Position numbers and translations under genes: made by a program. A model generated the notes under the pieces. It did no database searches. It saw nothing but the letters and a program-made list of their open reading frames with translations, and was not told the DNA's origin. Source: Xenopus tropicalis (lineage: Eukaryota; Chordata; Amphibia; Anura; Pipidae). From it: DNA of 64,000 bases. Each line of letters opens with the position of its first letter. Within the stretch, counting starts at the first letter, position 1. Shown here piece after piece: positions 9,635-19,285 of the stretch. The stretch is from the NCBI RefSeq assembly GCF_000004195.4, contig NC_030679.2:144980039-145044038 (forward strand), given 5' to 3'.

Positions 9635-10048
9635 CTAGAACTATTCATTCAGGGAATTCAGACACAGTCTTCTCCCTGATTCAAGCCAGCTGTAGGGATC
9701 CAGATAAATCCTCATGGGTTCAAACTCTAATCCTGGTAAGGGTATTCAACCTTCCTTTTGCAGGAAAACATTTCCCCTATATTTTTTTTTAACATAAAGA
9801 CCCTTTTATCTGTGAAATAACTTCTTTGTAGTAGTCCTTTAGTAGGAGTTAGTCCTCTCGCAAGAACTCGCGACGGCCAAAGCGCTTCTTTGGGTGCACA
9901 GACCGTGCCATCTTTGTGCCAGTCTTGCTGATAGAAGACTGGTATGCATCGTCACTTAGATTTTCCATGCTATGCCATCCAACAAGGCTTATTGCTGTTT
10001 TAGCAATAAGAGCACAGGCTGGTCAAATTCATTGGGTTATAAAGCAGT
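9635..10048. other. Spacer, no gene seen
   Basis: No tRNA, repeat or convincing coding frame is visible. Confidence 0.5.
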
Positions 10049-10095
10049 CGACGAGGATGGGATTCGAACCCACGCGTGCAGAGCACAATGGATGG
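10049..10095 (-). pseudogene. 3' half of tRNA-Ser (GCT)
   Basis: The 3' acceptor strand, intact T-arm (loop TTCGAAT) and variable arm of Ser-GCT are present. The sequence breaks off at the anticodon stem, exactly where the right arm of the inverted repeat begins. Confidence 0.8.
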
Positions 10096-10285
10096 TATGG
10101 GAGGGACCTGCTTTTCCAGCCTGAGGATGAAATTTGCATGGGAAGGGCACTGGGGTTTTTAGGGGGCTGTCTCATACCTGGTGGAGGATGTAGGGCCAGT
10201 CACTTAAACAAAGGCACTGCTGAGATTTGAACTCAGGATCTCCTGTTTACGAGACAGGCGCTTTAACCAGCTAAGCCACAGCGCC
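10096..10285 (-). repeat. Right arm of a 2.2 kb inverted repeat
   Basis: Reverse complement of 8044-8241, ending in a Thr-CGT gene. Its inner boundary cuts through the Ser-GCT half-gene at 10049-10095. Confidence 0.85.
10212..10285 (-). tRNA. tRNA-Thr (anticodon CGT)
   Basis: 74 nt; acceptor GGCGCTG/CAGTGCC, anticodon stem CCTGT/ACAGG with loop CTCGTAA, T-loop TTCAAAT. All stems pair, unlike its inverted partner at 8044. No TTTT close downstream. Confidence 0.92.
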
Positions 10286-10293
10286 CATGAGAT

Positions 10294-10350
10294 GCTGGGA
10301 AACCCCATTGGATTTCGAGTCCAACGCCTTAACCACTCGGCCATCACAGC
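10294..10350 (-). pseudogene. 5' two-thirds of tRNA-Ser (CGA)
   Basis: Acceptor strand GCTGTGA, D-arm, anticodon arm (loop CTCGAAA) and half of the variable arm are intact. The T-arm and 3' acceptor strand are replaced by the Thr-CGT segment 8 bp away. A clear recombination breakpoint inside a tRNA gene. Confidence 0.85.
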
Positions 10351-11025
10351 CAGCCTGTCCCATAGGGAAACTAACTCAGTACAGATAGGTAAGTGGCACA
10401 TAGACCTGTGAAAATAAGGGAAAAGTAGATGTTAAAAAATATTCCAAGAATCCAATTCTGGTCCAATCAAGCGGTAATTGCAAAGGGGACATACAGTGTA
10501 AAATCACTTACAGTGCTATTGTAAGTACTTTCACAATTTGCATGAATCTTTTTTGATGATATTAGCAGATATTACCGCCCAGAGCGCCCTCTGCTGGTTG
10601 GACTGGGTGATGGGCAGAAAAAACAGCAGAATCCAATTTCCCTGCTGGAGGAAGTGACACCTGACGATAGTTGGATCAGTTCTAGAGCTTAGTGATTTCT
10701 ACCTTCTCTACATTGCTGGCATGTACAAAAGTGCATTTTATACAACTAGTATCTTATAGACAATTTAAAATAGTTGATAAAATGTGAGTAGCTTTTTATG
10801 CATTATTTTGATGATTTCGAGTTTTAGCTAGATAAATAGGATTCATGATTCTAGTTAAAATATCTCACAAATTAATACCAATGATCTGTAGCATGGGTGG
10901 CCAACTTTAACAGTACGTGATCATTTAGCCTTTTGGCCACTTGGATAGAAGGTCAGACAGATGACGTTCTGTTTGGCCTGTGTTTACAATGTGGGATTTC
11001 TGCTATAAGAAGGTCAAGAAAATCA
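10351..11025. repeat. Ser-gene upstream spacer, second copy
   Basis: Closely matches 5658-6274. It carries a CTCF-like motif at 10584-10597 and leads to another degenerate Thr relic. Confidence 0.7.
10584..10597 (-). promoter_or_regulatory. CTCF-like motif (perfect core)
   Basis: Minus strand reads CCAGCAGAGGGCGC, identical to the motif at 5845-5858 in the paralogous spacer. Confidence 0.5.
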
Positions 11026-11098
11026 AGGCACTGCTGAGATCCAAACTCAGTATGAGTTTGTATGAGAGAGGTGGTTTAACCAACTAAGCCTCAGCACT
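11026..11098 (-). pseudogene. Degenerate tRNA-Thr relic
   Basis: Keeps the D-arm (GGCTTAGTTGG) and 3' acceptor CAGTGCC of tRNA-Thr. The anticodon arm is CTC-rich and unpaired and the T-loop is altered. Less eroded than the relic at 6275 in the paralogous place. Confidence 0.75.
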
Positions 11099-11148
11099 AA
11101 CTGGCGGGTGATGTGTTATGGTCATTTTTTTGAATGAACATCAAACAT

Positions 11149-11213
11149 ACAGGAAACATCTGAAGAACCTTGGTCAAAGACCTCACAAGATACAGGAAAC
11201 ATCTGAAGAAGAC
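11149..11213. repeat. Short 81-bp-type repeat stub
   Basis: Two partial monomers starting ACAGGAAACATCTGAAGA, out of full register. This may be a contracted array. Confidence 0.75.
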
Positions 11214-11739
11214 TGTCCTACATCACCAAACTTTTTCTTAAATTGCATAAAGGGGACTTTACCAAGTTTTGCCAGTTTAACTCCATCTTTCTGAATCTGA
11301 TGTTATGAACACAAGCAAAGTTAAAAAAGTTTACACCGGCCTCAAATTGTTGAATTTTAAGTGTTTAGATGAAATTTTCTCGCCAAACTCTTGCCAGTGG
11401 CAATCTAACTCCAACCACCAATACCTTTCATCCCCAGTCTGTAGCTTGAAGCTCAGTAAGCCTAGCTACTTTGCAATCTTGACAGGAACATTATTCGGGC
11501 TAAGCATGAAAAGATGTGTCTAATTGACCCAAGACACAGTTCCACACTTTGATAGGAAGCGGCCGTTGCTTGGTTGGTAGGCATACACTTGCCAGGAGAC
11601 TGACATCTGCATGTAAAACAGGCTGGGAGTTTTCAGAGGAACCATGCTTTAACGGGCAGATACGTTCAGAGAACAGACATGGGCAAGAGAGCCAAAGGCA
11701 CACTCTAGCCATTCCCCGCAAGCTTTAAAGGAAGAAGGC

Positions 11740-11813
11740 AGGCACTGCTAAGAGTTGAACTCAGGATCTCCTGTTTACAAGACAGGCGCTTTAACCAACT
11801 AAGCCACAGCGCC
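11740..11813 (-). tRNA. tRNA-Thr (anticodon TGT)
   Basis: 74 nt, anticodon loop CTTGTAA, T-loop TTCAACT, with one G-T pair in the T-stem. Otherwise identical in body to the other Thr-TGT genes. Confidence 0.92.
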
Positions 11814-12170
11814 AACCGGTTGGGGCTGATCCTGTGGACAGAAAGAGAAATAAGCACACTGATGCCCCATTCCGCAAATTCTTTCTCCCTTGCCTGTAAA
11901 TTCAGTGAGCTACAAGTGTGCACCTTTCTACAAGGTCAGCTAAAAGCTCATTCCCCTCCTCTGAAATGAGTAACTAGGGCCGAGTATGGGGAGCCTGTGG
12001 CACTGCAGCTTTATGTTATTTGGTATAGTATGCATGTCGTTTTAGTTTGACTCCTTTCTTTTGCCTACCATACCGACATCATCTTTTCAAAGGCATGCTA
12101 GTGAGAGAAATTGCACACAGGCGGGAAGCTCGTACTTCCAAGTTTAAGGTTGACGGAAACAAAGAGAGCA

Positions 12171-12244
12171 AGGCACTGCTGAGAGCTGAACTCAGGACCT
12201 CCTGTTTACTAGACAGGCACTTTAAACAACTAAGCCACAGCACC
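12171..12244 (-). tRNA. Divergent tRNA-Thr (AGT), probably impaired
   Basis: 74 nt with paired anticodon stem and loop CTAGTAA. The D-loop has GTTGTTTA in place of GTTGGTTA, so the G18-G19 pair is broken. The T-loop is TTCAGCT, so the normally invariant A58 is G. The acceptor starts GGTGCTG. Both changes fall in the A and B boxes. No TTTT follows. Confidence 0.7.
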
Positions 12245-12433
12245 ACATGATTTTTGGTGGAGCCTTCCAAAGGGAATCAAAAAGTCGTTTTTTTATTATA
12301 ACTCTGACTTTTTTTTTAGTTACAACACTAACTCATTGGATAATAACACTGCTGACAAGGGTGTGATCCACATATCCCGGCACCTATTCATGGGCCCAAT
12401 CTACTGTGGCTGAGTCTCTCCTTTCATCGTATA

Positions 12434-12516
12434 ACCAGGATGGCCGAGTGGTTAAGGCGTTGGACTTAAGATCCAATGGATGTATATCCGCGTGGGTTTA
12501 AACCCCACTCCTGGTA
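12434..12516 (+). tRNA. tRNA-Leu (anticodon TAA)
   Basis: 83-nt type II tRNA; acceptor ACCAGGA/TCCTGGT, anticodon loop CTTAAGA, discriminator A, TTTTT terminator within 10 nt. The T-loop is TTTAAAC, with C56 changed to T relative to later copies. It runs opposite to the surrounding Thr and Ser genes. Confidence 0.9.
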
Positions 12517-12956
12517 AATGTTTTTCAAGTCTCAAATATAAGACTCCCCACTTGGGCAATTGTGCATAATCACCTGCTTCAGTGCAAATGCCTATAAGCA
12601 AAGTTGCCATGCTACATACCAAGAACTTTATTACAATACAAAACTCATCAGCCACAAGCAGCCTGGACTGGCAATCTGTGGGTTCAGGCAAATGCCAGGG
12701 GGGCTGTAAGGTGCCACAGACAGTCACTGTTTTTTGGGCTGGGGGGGGCTGTTTGTGCCTCTGGGTACCGGCCATTAGTGCTAAAAAATGAAGGGAAATG
12801 AATACAAATTCATAGCTTACTAATGCTCCAATCGCCAATGTGGCCAACTTTCACAGTACTTGACCATTCAGCCTTTTGGTTAGATGGTCAGATGACTTCC
12901 AGGTTGGCCTGTGTATGTAATATGGGATTTCTGCATTAAAGATGTCAAGAAAATGG

Positions 12957-13030
12957 AGGCACTGCTGAGAACCAAACTAAGGATGTGTAGTGTATGAGAG
13001 AGGCAGCGTAAACAACCGAGCCACAGCACC
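12957..13030 (-). pseudogene. Degenerate tRNA-Thr relic of the unit
   Basis: Exactly 74 nt with a Thr acceptor (GGTGCTG/CAGTGCC) and partial D-arm. The anticodon arm is unpaired and the T-loop reads TTGGTTC. The same relic, with the same damage, is carried by every later unit, so it was dead before amplification. Confidence 0.8.
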
Positions 13031-13079
13031 AACTGGTGTGTGAGGTATTCTGGTTGTTTTTTGAGTGAACATCAAACAT

Positions 13080-13594
13080 ACAGGAAATATCTGAAGAACC
13101 TTGGTCAAAGATCTCTCACAAGAGAGAATTTTGGTCAATAGATTTCCTATTTAATAGGTGGAATCAACCAAGTTAAAGATCTCAAAAGATACAGGAAACA
13201 TGTGAAGAAGGTTGGTCAATAGATTTCCTAATTAATAGGTTAAATCAACCAAGTTAAAGATCTCACAAGATACAGGAAAAATCTGAAGAATTTTGGTCAA
13301 TAGATTTCCTAATTAATAGGTGGAATCAACCAAGTTAAAAATCTCACAAGATACAGGAAACATCTGAAGAAGGTTCGTCAATAGATTTCCTAATTAATAG
13401 GTGGAATCAACCAAGTTAAAGATCTCACAAGATACAGGAAACATTTGAAAAAGGTTGGTCAATAGATTTCCTAATTAATAGGTTAAATCAACCAAGTTAA
13501 AGATCTCACAAGATATAGGAAACATCTGAAGAAGGTTGGTCAATAGATTTCCTAATCAATAGATGGAATCAATCAAATCATAGATCTCACAAAA
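13080..13594. repeat. 81-bp tandem array, about six copies
   Basis: Starts with a diverged monomer and ends with a diverged one containing ATCAATCAAATCATAG. Monomers alternate between GGTGGAATC and GGTTAAATC variants. Confidence 0.93.
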
Positions 13595-13893
13595 TGCTAT
13601 AAAGCAATACATGGTGCATTCTTCACTGTAACTTCTTTTTATAGTAGCCCATCAGTTCCACTCATAGTGATAGGATCTGGGTTACATTGTCTTTAGCTTA
13701 TAGAGAAGTACTACAGGTATTAACTGATTTCAATGTCACTGTCCACAGCTCTTCCTTACTTTGGCTCAGATCAGGTAATTGGGGCTGTGTACGGACAATA
13801 TAGATGCATAGCGTTCCACAAGCAACTTGATGAACTTTTCTGAAAGGTAACGGACTACAGTATTGAACATATTTACTACATGAAAACTTCTAC

Positions 13894-13975
13894 CGACGAG
13901 GATGGGATTCGAACCCACGCGTGCTGAGCACAATGGATTAGCAGTCCATCGCCTTAACCACTCGGCCACCTCGTC
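13894..13975 (-). tRNA. tRNA-Ser (anticodon GCT)
   Basis: 82 nt; acceptor GACGAGG/CCTCGTC, anticodon loop CTGCTAA, T-loop TTCGAAT, long variable arm, discriminator G. TTTT follows on the minus strand. Intact. Confidence 0.95.
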
Positions 13976-14848
13976 CATTGAGCATGCGAGCTGCCCTTTG
14001 TTTTCTGTTTTTAAGGGACAGTATACATCCATTTTCAATATTAGCTTAATGAGTAGGACTTGTGCTGAATATACCTTTTGCCTATTGTTGTAATTAAGGA
14101 AATATCTATGGTTTCTGTTTTTTCTGCCACTAAACAAGAATATCAAGCCAGTTTCACTTTAGCACTTCCTGCCACTTCCTACCAATTCAAAAGAACATAA
14201 AAGGATCTGATAAAACTAATTATCAGTCCACAGAGAAGCCCATGATAATGAGTTCCTGAAAGGCTACTACGTAGAGAAGAGAGGGTTTTTTTGTTATAAA
14301 AATATCTGAACAATTTGCCCTGTTTATATAGAAGAGGGGGGTAAGGTCAGTGAAAATAGCCTAATTTTAAAATGAATGTATAATAACGGTAATAAAAAAT
14401 AAAGTAATAGTCATTTTAATTACAAGTCCCATTTAAATTCACAAAAAACACACAATTTTCTTTACGCAAGCCATTTTTTGTCAAGTACTACTTTATTTTC
14501 ACAATCACTATTACTCAGTCGAAAGAAGGTGTCAGCTGCAAAGAAGGGAGGGGAATATCCATCCCATAGCATTGGTAGTCTAATCATGTACATAACAAGG
14601 ACCAAACATGGAGTAGCTTCAATAGGAAAAAAGTGAGATCAACAAAAGCCTCATTCATTGCCAGGGAGTATACTGCCCACGTTTGGAAGTGAGAAGAGCC
14701 GCAACTCTTTCTAGTTCAGCTCACAGCAAAGCTAATTGGCTATCCCTATGGACTATTCAGTTGGCCATCCAGTAGGCCATCCAGTAATTGCCATGTTTAC
14801 CCGTAATTGGACTACCTCAAACAGAATGGAATCTTATAGAAGAAAATG

Positions 14849-14922
14849 AGGCACTGCTGAGATTCGAACTCAGGATCTCCTGTTTACTAGACAGGCGCTT
14901 TAACCAACTAAGCCACAGCGCC
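14849..14922 (-). tRNA. tRNA-Thr (anticodon AGT)
   Basis: 74 nt, anticodon loop CTAGTAA, T-loop TTCGAAT, fully paired, TTTT within 6 nt downstream. This is the best-preserved Thr gene class in the units. Confidence 0.95.
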
Positions 14923-15572
14923 AGACTACAGCCTCTGTCAAGGGCATAAAAATAAAAAATGGGCACATGCAGAAGATTGCACCAAGATCAGGATTATTGG
15001 GCAAGTATTACGTGCTGTTAAACTCTCGAGATATCTGTTAGACAGGTGGATAATTAAGAAGAAGAAGGCCTTGATTGAAACATATTTGTCAGCTCTGCAT
15101 TAAAACTCATGACAAATTCTTGATTCAGGTGTGAGCCTTGCTCCTTGGCAGGCGTGAGCAGCGCTCATTAGCAAAACCAAATCAACAACCTGAACACATC
15201 CTTTATTACCAAGGAATTTCCCCCCAACGCACATGTTTTACCTCTAACCACCAATACCTTTCGTCCCCAGTCTGTAGCTTGAAGCTCAGTAAGCCTAGCT
15301 ACTTTGCAATCTTGACAGGAACATTATTCGGGCTAAGCATGAAAAGATGTGTCTAATTGACCCAAGACACAGTTCCACACTTTGATAGGAAGCGGCCGTT
15401 GCTTGGTTGGTAGGCATACACTTGCCAGGAGACTGACATCTGCATGTAAAACAGGCTGGGAGTTTTCAGAGGAACCATGCTTTAACGGGCAGATAAGTAA
15501 AGAGAACAGACATGGGCAAGAGAACCAAAGGCACGCTCTAGCCATTCCCCGCAAGCTTTAAAGGAAGAAGGC

Positions 15573-15646
15573 AGGCACTGCTGATAGTCGAACTCAGGAT
15601 CTCCTGTTTACAAGACAGGCGCTTTAACCAACTAAGCCACAGCGCC
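15573..15646 (-). tRNA. tRNA-Thr (anticodon TGT), T-stem mismatch
   Basis: Anticodon loop CTTGTAA. The T-arm is CTGAG-TTCGACT-ATCAG, so the pair closing the T-loop (53-61) is G-A. Otherwise as the other Thr-TGT genes. Confidence 0.85.
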
Positions 15647-16003
15647 AACCGGTTGGGGCTGATCCTGTGGACAGAAAGAGAAATAAGCCCACTGATGCCC
15701 CATTCCACAACTTCTTTCTCCCTTGCCTGTAAATTCAGTGAGCTACAAGTGTGCACCTTTCTACAAGGTCAGCTAAAAGCTCATTCCCCTCCTCTGAAAT
15801 GAGTAACTAGGGCCGAGTATGGGGAGCCTGTGGCACTGCAGCTTTATGTTATTTGGTATAGTATGCATGTCGTTTTAGTTTGACTCCTTTCTTTTGCCTA
15901 CCATACCGACATCATCTTTTCAAAGGTATGCTAGTGAGAGAAATTGCACACAGGCGGGAAGCTCGTACTTCCAAGTTTAAGGTTGACGGAAACAAAGAGA
16001 GCA

Positions 16004-16077
16004 AGGCACTGCTGAGAGTTGAACTCAGGACCTCCTGTTTACTAGACAGGCACTTTAAATAACTAAGCCACAGCGCC
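16004..16077 (-). tRNA. Divergent tRNA-Thr (AGT), A58 kept
   Basis: Anticodon loop CTAGTAA and a T-loop of TTCAACT, so A58 is present, unlike its counterparts in other units. The D-loop is GTTATTTA, still lacking the GG pair. Acceptor GGCGCTG is fully paired. Confidence 0.75.
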
Positions 16078-16170
16078 ACATGATTTTTGCTGGAGCCTTC
16101 CAAAGGGAATCAAAAAGTAGTTTTTATATTATAACTCTGACATTTTTTTTAGTTACAACACTAACTCATG

Positions 16171-16895
16171 TCCAAAGGGCAAGCCAAATAGATCCTCTAT
16201 GCGCAGTCACATCAATTGATTAATAATGTTCAATGGATACTGTCATGGTTCCCCCGTGTTTTCAAAAGCGAGGATGGGCAGGACAAGAGAAAATCCTTAC
16301 CATACTTACCAGAGATGGTCTTTTCCTGGCCTTCCCGCTTGTCAACAGAACCTGCCTTTGTTTTCTTGTTTCTCGCTTCTTAATTGGACTGGAGCAGATT
16401 GGGAAGCTTTATTGGCTTGCAGTTGTAACCCTGTTTCTTCTGTTCAGGTGGTTTGGGGGTGGGGAAATAGCCATCAGTCTGTTTTGTTTTTTTCCCTTCA
16501 TGTGGTCAAGGAAGATGGCCAGGAAAAGAAAATGCCTGGCAAGTAGGCTAATGTTTGTTTTTCTTTTCTCGCTGTTTCAATCTATCTAACATGGGAAAAA
16601 AACATACCACGCCACAAGTACCCCAGGCGGGACACTGACCCACCATCCCTGCTGACCATTTTGTCTGACAGTTGTCCACAGTTCAGGATGAAAATGATGT
16701 TTGCGGCGAGAAAGGTTTCCTGATGTTGTGCCGTTTATTGTTAGAAGAGTCACCTGATGTGTCTATGGCGGAGCACGGTTTCCAGACCTGACGAAAGCTA
16801 ATAAACCCTTGCCGTGCTTTTTCCTGGACTAGAAACTTGAATGGAGAATGCCGCTGTCTCCTCCAATCCACTTTACATAAAGGATGCACCGTGAG
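16171..16895. other. Leader of Arg/His/Lys unit
   Basis: Present in copies 1, 2 and 5 and absent in copies 3 and 4. Apart from the Arg relic at 16619-16655 nothing is recognised; several 100-120 aa open frames recur only because the block is duplicated. Confidence 0.6.
16619..16655 (-). pseudogene. 3' fragment of tRNA-Arg (CCT)
   Basis: About 35 nt resemble the 3' acceptor strand, T-arm and variable region of Arg-CCT, with the T-loop altered, then diverge. Copies lie near 18161-18197 and 22568-22604. Confidence 0.55.
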
Positions 16896-16968
16896 TACCC
16901 CAGATGGGACTCGAACCCACAATCCCTGGCTTAGGAGGCCAGTGCCTTATCCATTAGGCCACTGGGGC
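16896..16968 (-). tRNA. tRNA-Arg (anticodon CCT)
   Basis: 73 nt; acceptor GCCCCAG/CTGGGGT, anticodon stem CTGGC/GCCAG with loop CTCCTAA, T-loop TTCGAGT, discriminator A. No TTTT within 25 nt downstream. Intact. Confidence 0.94.
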
Positions 16969-17213
16969 GCCCTTAGCTGAGCTTGCTGCTTATTGTTCTC
17001 TGTCAGGTACTCAAAAAATTTGCACAAATTTTAGGAAATAAAAAAAAAGAGCATCATAGACAACATTTGCGGAAAACGATGCTGAAAAAAACAGTCAAAA
17101 GTCTTTGTCTGCCCCTCTTGCAATTTTTTGAAGTACGTACGCCAATTAAGGATGAAGGGTAAAGGGCCGTTTTACATGTTAATGTTAGTAAAATGGTATC
17201 AAGGGGAAAAAGC

Positions 17214-17285
17214 TGCTGTGACCCGGATTCGAACTGGGGTTGCTGCGGCCACAACGCAGAATACTAACCACTATACGATCACGGC
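17214..17285 (-). tRNA. tRNA-His (anticodon GTG), two stem mismatches
   Basis: 72 nt with anticodon loop TTGTGGC and T-loop TTCGAAT. The acceptor GCCGTGA faces TCACAGC (one C-A mismatch) and the T-stem CCCAG faces CCGGG (one A-C mismatch). Copy 5 at 23184 shows the unmutated sequence. TTTTT follows. Probably impaired. Confidence 0.82.
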
Positions 17286-17365
17286 AAGCCGTACGCTTGG
17301 GGCTGCCAGCTCTCGTGCAGGTTGTTTGTATTTTTCTCTCGGCACGGTTGTTGTTTGCATTAATT

Positions 17366-17391
17366 TGCTCTACCGACTGAGCTATCTGGGC
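17366..17391 (-). pseudogene. 5' stub of tRNA-Lys (TTT)
   Basis: Only the acceptor strand, D-arm and first base of the anticodon stem of the Lys gene remain. The rest, plus about 300 bp of spacer present in copies 2-5, is deleted. Confidence 0.85.
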
Positions 17392-17636
17392 TCCGTGCGC
17401 TGCACGTTTCTTGAAAGTTTTTGGCCCGACTCCGACTTTCTTTGCAACAGACAACACAAAGCAACACTGACCCCAAGGGGTACCTTATTTACAAATTCTT
17501 ATTTACAAAATGCAGCAATGCATTTAGAAATGATGCCCAACAGGAAAATTCTTTACACCCCGCAGGAGGCAGCAAGACCTTTCCATTATTTATTTCTCAG
17601 TTTCTGATGGTGCTGTGTGAAAAAAAGAAAGCTCTC

Positions 17637-17709
17637 CGAGCCAGGCAGGAGTCGAACCTACAATCTTCTGATCCGTAGTCAGACGCGTTATCCATTGCGC
17701 CACTGGCCC
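17637..17709 (-). tRNA. tRNA-Arg (anticodon ACG)
   Basis: 73 nt; acceptor GGGCCAG/CTGGCTC, anticodon loop CTACGGA, T-loop TTCGACT, discriminator G. The T-stem GTAGG/CCTGC has one T-G pair. A seven-T run follows. Intact. Confidence 0.93.
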
Positions 17710-18160
17710 GCGTCCAAAGGGCAAGCCAAATAGATCCTCTATGCGCAGTCACATCAATTGATTAATAATGTTCAATGGATACTGTCATGGTTCCCCCGTG
17801 TTTTCAAAAGCGAGGATGGGCAGGACAAGAGAAAATCCTTACTATACTTACCAGAGATGGTCTTTTCCTGGTCTTCCCCCTTGTCAACAGAACCTGCCTT
17901 TGTTTTCTTGTTTCTCGCTTCTTAATTGGACTGGAGCAGATTGGGAAGCTTTATTGGCTTGCAGTTGTAACCCTGTTTCTTCTGTCCAGGTGGTTTGGGG
18001 GTGGGGAAATAGCCATCAGTCTGTTTTGTTTTTTCCCTTCATGTGGTCAAGGAAGATGGCCAGGAAAAGAAAATGCCTGGCAAGTAGGCTAATGTTTGTT
18101 TTTCTTTTCTCGCTGTTTCAATCTATCTAACATGGGAAAAAAACATACCCCGCCACAAGT

Positions 18161-18197
18161 ACCCCAGGCGGGACACTGACCCACCATCCCTGCTGAC
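18161..18197 (-). pseudogene. 3' fragment of tRNA-Arg (CCT), leader copy
   Basis: Second copy of the relic at 16619-16655, with the same damage. Confidence 0.5.
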
Positions 18198-18456
18198 CAT
18201 TTTGTCTGACAGTTGTCCACAGTTCAGGATGAAAATGATGTTTGCGGCGAGAAAGGTTTCCTGATGTTGTGCCGTTTATTGTTAGAAGAGTCACCTGATG
18301 TGTCTATGGCGGAGCACGGTTTCCAGACCTGACGAAAGCTAATAAACCCTTGCCGTGCTTTTTCCTGCAAGGCTTAAGTTTTACCTGGACTAGAAACTTG
18401 AATGGAGAATGCCGCCGTCTCCTCCAATCCACTTTACATAAAGGATGCACCGTGAG

Positions 18457-18529
18457 TACCCCAGATGGGACTCGAACCCACAATCCCTGGCTTAGGAGGC
18501 CAGTGCCTTATCCATTAGGCCACTGGGGC
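18457..18529 (-). tRNA. tRNA-Arg (anticodon CCT)
   Basis: Identical in body to the copy at 16896. Anticodon loop CTCCTAA, T-loop TTCGAGT, all stems paired. Confidence 0.94.
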
Positions 18530-18775
18530 GCCCTTAGCTGAGCTTGTGGCTTATTGTTCTCTGTCAGGTACTCAAAAAATTTGCACAAATTTTAGGAAAT
18601 AAAAAAAAAAGAGCATCATAGACAACATTTGTGGAAAACGATGCTGAAAAAAACAGTCAAAAGTCTTTGTCTGCCCCTCTTGCAATTTTTTGAAGTACGT
18701 ACGCCAATTAAGGATGAAGGGTAAAGGGCCGTTTTACATGTTAATGTTAGTAAAATGGTATCAAGGGGAAAAAGC

Positions 18776-18835
18776 TGCCGTGACCCGGATTGCTGCGGCC
18801 ACAACGCAGAGTACTAACCACTATACGATCACGGC
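18776..18835 (-). pseudogene. tRNA-His (GTG) lacking part of the T-arm
   Basis: The 60-nt sequence has the His acceptor, D-arm and anticodon arm. A 12-nt deletion removes the 5' T-stem and half the T-loop, destroying the B box. The flanking GGAT/GGTT-type similarity suggests slippage. Confidence 0.92.
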
Positions 18836-19212
18836 AAGCCGTACGCTTGGGGCTGCCAGCTCTCGTGCAGGTTGTTTGTATTTTTCTCTCGGCACGGTTG
18901 TTGTTTGCATTAATTTTCTTTTTCAACCCATTTAAATGTTTTTAGCAGATTTCTGCCGTTAAAGTGGGGCGGTAGGCTCCGCGGCTCATCTGGCGCTTCC
19001 AGGGTAACCCGACTGTGCAATCAACGTCACGTTGCCCTGTGCGCAATTCCATACCTTTCAGGCTTTCATCCCTTGGCTCCCATGACTTTGGACTTTATAG
19101 CACATTTAGCTAGGAACCATTTCCTGTTCCTGAGCTCCTCCTCCTTACCAACAACCTCAGATTGAATGGAAGGACTTGTCCATTTCTACAAACACCTCTC
19201 TGAAAAGTGCAG

Positions 19213-19285
19213 CGCCCGAACAGGGACTTGAACCCTGGACCCTCAGATTAAAAGTCTGATTCTCTACCGACTGAGCTATCCGGGC
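19213..19285 (-). tRNA. tRNA-Lys (anticodon TTT)
   Basis: 73 nt; acceptor GCCCGGA/TTCGGGC, anticodon loop CTTTTAA, T-loop TTCAAGT, discriminator G. The D-stem ends in GAGA rather than GAGC, one mismatch at 10-25. TTTT follows within 10 nt. Confidence 0.9.

Larger units (their letters stand above)
11290..13594. repeat. 3.8 kb unit, copy 1 (front part missing)
   Basis: Holds Thr-TGT, divergent Thr-AGT, Leu-TAA, degenerate Thr and an 81-bp array in the order seen in later units. The Ser-GCT and first Thr-AGT genes are missing; the older mosaic region joins at about 11290-11400. Intergenic parts show no other gene. Confidence 0.85.
13595..16170. repeat. 3.8 kb unit, copy 2, cut at its right end
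   Basis: Ser-GCT, Thr-AGT, Thr-TGT and divergent Thr-AGT are present. The unit stops inside the spacer after the last of these, where the Arg/His/Lys array begins at about 16171. Spacers 13976-14848 and 14923-15572 show no gene. Confidence 0.88.
16171..17712. repeat. Arg/His/Lys unit, copy 1 (1.54 kb)
   Basis: Holds a 700-bp leader with an Arg-tRNA relic, Arg-CCT, His-GTG, a Lys stub and Arg-ACG, all minus. The Lys spacer is deleted from about 17364, and 20 bp before Arg-CCT are missing relative to copy 2, between short CCTG repeats. Confidence 0.9.

Noticed and set aside
13766..14146. Recurrent 126-aa frame covering Ser-GCT in each unit
   Set aside because: It reads across the tRNA gene and recurs only because the unit is duplicated.
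16300..16330. U1-snRNA-like string (ATACTTACC) in the Arg/His/Lys leader
   Set aside because: Only nine bases match and the rest of U1 is absent; also occurs by chance in the DIRS repeat.
16680..16760. Possible C/D snoRNA (ATGATG and CTGA motifs)
   Set aside because: No proper box C, no terminal stem, and several CTGA in wrong spacing.
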